Source: NVQY01 sp047639325 (GTDB lineage Bacteria; Pseudomonadota; Alphaproteobacteria; Rhodobacterales; Rhodobacteraceae). From it: a stretch of DNA of 8,380 bases. Where the stretch lies: positions 1 through 8,380 of the forward strand of contig JBLINN010000194.1 in assembly GCA_047639325.1 (NCBI GenBank). The letters run 5' to 3'. The translations under genes were made by a program, and so were the position numbers. The notes beneath the pieces are model-generated. The model did no database searches. It was not told the DNA's origin and worked only from the letters and a program-made list of their open reading frames with translations. This document shows, piece after piece, positions 7,001 to 8,380 of the stretch (positions within the stretch are counted from its first letter, which is position 1; each line of letters opens with the position of its first letter).

Positions 7001-7983
7001 TGCTGAGCAAATGGCTGGAGACCGAGCCGTTTCCGGCGTCGATTGGTTGGGAATGGACCGGCGATCAGGAAGAGCAGGCGGAATCCGGCGCCTTCCTGAA
7101 AAACGCCTTTTTAGGCGCTTTGGGGTTGATGTTCATCATCCTGCTGGCGCAGTTCAACAGCTTTTATAACTCGGTTCTGGTGTTGCTGGCAGTGGTATTG
7201 TCGACCACCGGCGTGTTGATTGGCATGATGGTGATGCAACAGCCGTTTTCGATCATCATGACCGGCACCGGCATTGTGGCGCTGGCCGGAATTGTGGTGA
7301 ACAACAACATTGTTCTGATCGACACCTATCAGGAATATTCCCGCTATATGCCGCGGATCGAGGCGATTGTGCGCACGGCCGAGGCCCGGATCAGGCCGGT
7401 GTTGCTGACCACCATCACCACGATGGCCGGTCTGGCGCCGATGATGTTTGGGCTGTCGCTGGACTTTATCGGCGGGGGTTATTCTATCGATTCACCGACG
7501 TCGCTGTGGTGGAAACAGCTGGCGACGGCGGTGGTGTTTGGGCTGGGCATTGCCACGGTGCTGACGCTGATCGTGACGCCATCGTTTCTGGCGCTGCGGG
7601 TCTGGATCAGCACCTATGCGATGTGGATTGGCCGGTTGCTGGCGCGGCTGACGGCGGGCCGGTCATCGCGGATTGCACGCGACATGCGGCTGGGGCGTAC
7701 TGTGCGCAAGCTGCACGCGACCGAGATTATGTGGGACGGGGATATGGTGGATCACGCTCGATTTGCATCAGGTGCTGCCGCTGAGGCCACCCCTGCCCCG
7801 GATGTGGCAGCTGTTGTGGCCCAGCCAGAGTCACAGTCGGAACCACAGTCGGAACCACAGTCGGAACCACAGTCAGAACCACAGTCGGAACCGGTGCTGG
7901 TCCCTGCCTCGGTTCTGGTGCAAAGCAAATCCCCCGACCGGTCCAAAGCGCTGCGCGCGCCATCCCTGAAGGCGGCGGAATAG
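4024..7983 (+). CDS. RND family efflux permease (AcrB-like superfamily), enlarged form
   Basis: This is the proton-driven inner-membrane pump of a tripartite efflux system. It has the two-fold RND plan: TM1 (about 13-33), first periplasmic half (34-335), TM2-6 (about 340-487), TM7 (597-618), second periplasmic half (619-1025), TM8-12 (about 1028-1192). The GWDKTAIMADVRDS segment (99-112) and GWEWTGDQEEQ (1008-1018) are typical of the superfamily. In TM4 it reads VDGAIVVVE (Asp402; AcrB has two Asp), in TM10 VVNNNIVLID (Asn1093 at the AcrB Lys940 place), and in TM11 ARIRPVLLTT keeps the Arg-Pro. At 1319 residues it exceeds the usual roughly 1040. The excess is an extra pair of hydrophobic segments (511-533, 545-568), an insertion near 912-980, and a cytoplasmic tail (about 1200-1319) with five QSEP repeats. 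The start codon overlaps the adaptor stop (ATGA, 4024-4027). No outer-membrane factor follows. The class is certain; the substrate is unknown, and the single TM4 Asp also recalls the heavy-metal (HME) branch. Confidence 0.95.
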   Translation: MTGIVSWAASRARMILAFIALSLIIGGFAYVSLPKEGEPDIEIPALFVSVQFPGISAEDSETLLVKVMEGELADLDGLKTMSATASENYAGVALEFEFGWDKTAIMADVRDSMNTAQGDFPEGAEQYTINEINFSEFPIVIVNLTGAVPERTMARVAKELQDDLESLDAVLEAGIAGNRDEMLEVVIDPLRLEAYNVSALELINVVQNNNQLIAAGEVETAQGKFSVKIPSSFNEARDVYSLPVKTNGNRVVTLGELADINFTFEDRKGTARFDGENTVALQVVKRKGFNLIDTVALVKETIAKSRAKWPKELQAAVEVGTSNDQSRVVGSMVSQLEGSVLTAVALVMIVVLSALGSRAALLVGFAIPTSFLLCFAFLALMGVTISNIVMFGLILAVGMLVDGAIVVVEYADKRINDGIGPMDAYVEAAQRMFWPIVSSTATTLCAFLPMLFWPGVPGQFMGMLPVTLIFVLSASLVVALIYLPVMGGVTGRMSRVFGNISDWMRNRFPWVVRAALVPPSLYLMFLAAMQVLNPAYLLPEGAGAMGSLFGAALFLLGAFAASVTLGAAKIERRKTRVQSGYRHTPFGWFIKFIAGNPIMPIVAIATVFSGVYYVGFVLFPENSRGVEFFVESEPEQATAYVRARGNLSLMEADAMVRQVEEVISAHPAVINVFAFAGDGGLDTGGPSQTAPKDTVGQVQFEIIPWEDRPQARERWFFDKFERNVTAPAFDGKTVVDGLSAELAKLPGFVAEISALEQGPGSGKPLHLRLKGDSWEDLTAATVAARAVFDTTPGLTLIEDSRPLPGIDWQIDVDVEKAGRYGADVATVGAMVQLITRGILLDTMRVDSSDDEIEIRVRLPEQDRVLSTLDSLKVRTDDGLIPLSNFITRKPVAKLAKIDRVDQQRIYDVKADVATGLSTIIVTDSEADSEASLAVVHALEDADVAAGPVVSNAAGTRFELVELTGASNVDEVNSALESGAAKVVPINASERIAVLSKWLETEPFPASIGWEWTGDQEEQAESGAFLKNAFLGALGLMFIILLAQFNSFYNSVLVLLAVVLSTTGVLIGMMVMQQPFSIIMTGTGIVALAGIVVNNNIVLIDTYQEYSRYMPRIEAIVRTAEARIRPVLLTTITTMAGLAPMMFGLSLDFIGGGYSIDSPTSLWWKQLATAVVFGLGIATVLTLIVTPSFLALRVWISTYAMWIGRLLARLTAGRSSRIARDMRLGRTVRKLHATEIMWDGDMVDHARFASGAAAEATPAPDVAAVVAQPESQSEPQSEPQSEPQSEPQSEPVLVPASVLVQSKSPDRSKALRAPSLKAAE
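6790..6813 (+). repeat. Perfect 2 x 12-base tandem duplication inside the permease gene
   Basis: The 12-base unit GATTCCGAGGCC occurs twice in direct succession and encodes DSEADSEA (residues 923-930) in the second periplasmic half. Both copies are identical at DNA level, which suggests a recent in-frame slippage duplication. Confidence 0.9.
7834..7893 (+). repeat. Five tandem 12-base units encoding QSEP repeats in the permease tail
   Basis: The unit CAGTCGGAACCA is repeated five times without gaps; the fourth copy has TCA for TCG and the last ends in CCG. It encodes (QSEP)x5 at residues 1271-1290 and is preceded by a related QPES. Because the unit is a multiple of three, copy-number changes keep the frame. 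The protein segment is acidic, Pro/Ser/Gln-rich and surely disordered, on the cytoplasmic side after TM12. Confidence 0.95.
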
Positions 7984-8380
7984 GCGGGCAGATGTCAGTC
8001 TGGCGATTGCTGGGCGGGTTTGGAGAAATGGCCGCGGCTGGCGCGGTGGACGGGGCCAGCATCAGCGGAAAATCCGGTGACGTGGTCTTTACGTTCTGAA
8101 GAGATAACGAAAGAGGCAACTATTTCGCGCCAGCCCGTTCACCCTGAGGTATCGGTGAACGGGTCGGCGCGTTAGGTTGCCTCGGCTGCGCCCGGCACAT
8201 TTTGCGGGGGCACAAGGGGGCTTTGCCTTGGACCTGCGTCGGGTCAAAAGGGCGGGAAGCGCCACGGTCAGCTTTGCGGACGGATTTGGGGAAACGGTGC
8301 GTAAAGTCACGCCCCCTACGGCTTGCTGTGGAAGAGCCGGAATTTGCAGGCAGGAAAAACGGGGAAAGCCCGCAAGATCA
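7984..8380. other. Intergenic stretch without a convincing gene
   Basis: No frame here has both a good start and protein-like composition. A 35-codon frame (7992-8099, plus strand, beginning MSVWRLLGG) starts 9 bases after the permease stop but has only a GGCGGG-like sequence upstream; it could be a small gene, a leftover or chance. From about 8184 to the right edge several frames are open on both strands simply because the DNA is GC-rich. One minus-strand frame enters from beyond 8380 and ends at a TAG at 8120-8122, inside the long stem-loop; it shows no recognisable motif. The stem-loop at 8113-8183 is the only clear structure. Confidence 0.6.
8113..8183. terminator. Long compound stem-loop downstream of the efflux operon
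   Basis: Three matched arm segments nest around a 10-base loop (8144-8153): CCCGTTCACC/GGTGAACGGG (8134-8143 with 8154-8163), CGCGCC/GGCGCG (8126-8131 with 8166-8171) across an AG/TC mismatch, and GAGGCAAC/GTTGCCTC (8113-8120 with 8176-8183) across an internal loop of 5 and 4 bases. That gives 24 Watson-Crick pairs in 71 bases. On the plus strand no T-run follows; on the minus strand CTTTCGTTATCTC follows, a modest T-rich run. It may end the efflux transcript (about 130 bases after the stop codon), act as a terminator for a convergent gene beyond the right edge, protect the mRNA 3' end, or be a copy of a dispersed intergenic palindrome. The structure is seen; the role is inference. Confidence 0.5.

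Noticed and set aside
8089..8310. 73-codon minus-strand frame in the right intergenic stretch
   Set aside because: It runs through the long palindrome, is Arg/Pro/Ala-rich without a motif, and competes with other equally open frames; it is likely non-coding.
8120..8380. Minus-strand frame entering from the right edge and ending at TAG 8120-8122
   Set aside because: The 86 codons contain no recognisable motif and have little third-position GC bias compared with the real genes here. It might be the tail of a convergent gene, but the sequence alone does not support it.

Overview
The window looks like chromosomal DNA of an alphaproteobacterium, most likely of the Rhodobacterales (Roseobacter/Rhodobacter group). 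The evidence is the high GC content with G/C-biased third codon positions, the character of the Der and BamB proteins, and the type of RND transporter present. This assignment is inference; no rRNA or other marker gene is in view.

Left half (1-2462, all on the minus strand): three genes are read right to left. They are a YfgM-like membrane-anchored protein, a BamB-like lipoprotein with a PQQ-type beta-propeller, and the N-terminal 102 codons of the GTPase Der (EngA), which runs off the left edge. The order yfgM-bamB-der is the same as in Escherichia coli, so this is an old housekeeping block linking periplasmic folding quality control, outer-membrane protein assembly and ribosome assembly. 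A short stem-loop lies between bamB and der.

Middle (2463-2770): a 308-base divergent intergenic region carries the ribosome binding sites of both outward-reading genes. Its AT-rich core (about 2630-2700) must hold the start signals for both directions. Two small inverted repeats there are possible operators, but no strong promoter hexamers are visible.

Right half (2771-7983, plus strand): a two-gene efflux operon encodes a periplasmic adaptor (membrane fusion protein) and a 1319-residue RND permease, translationally coupled by an ATGA overlap. No outer-membrane channel gene and no regulator gene is in view, so the pump presumably borrows a TolC-type channel encoded elsewhere. The permease is larger than the usual roughly 1040 residues. 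It has two extra hydrophobic segments between TM6 and TM7, an insertion in the second periplasmic half containing a small tandem duplication, and a long cytoplasmic tail with five QSEP repeats. Its proton-relay positions also differ from those of AcrB.

Right edge (7984-8380): no convincing gene is present. The notable object is a long compound stem-loop at 8113-8183. Overall the window is ordinary core genome plus one efflux operon. I see no mobile element, CRISPR array, tRNA or defence system, and no clearly new biological system; the modified RND permease and the long hairpin deserve the closest look.
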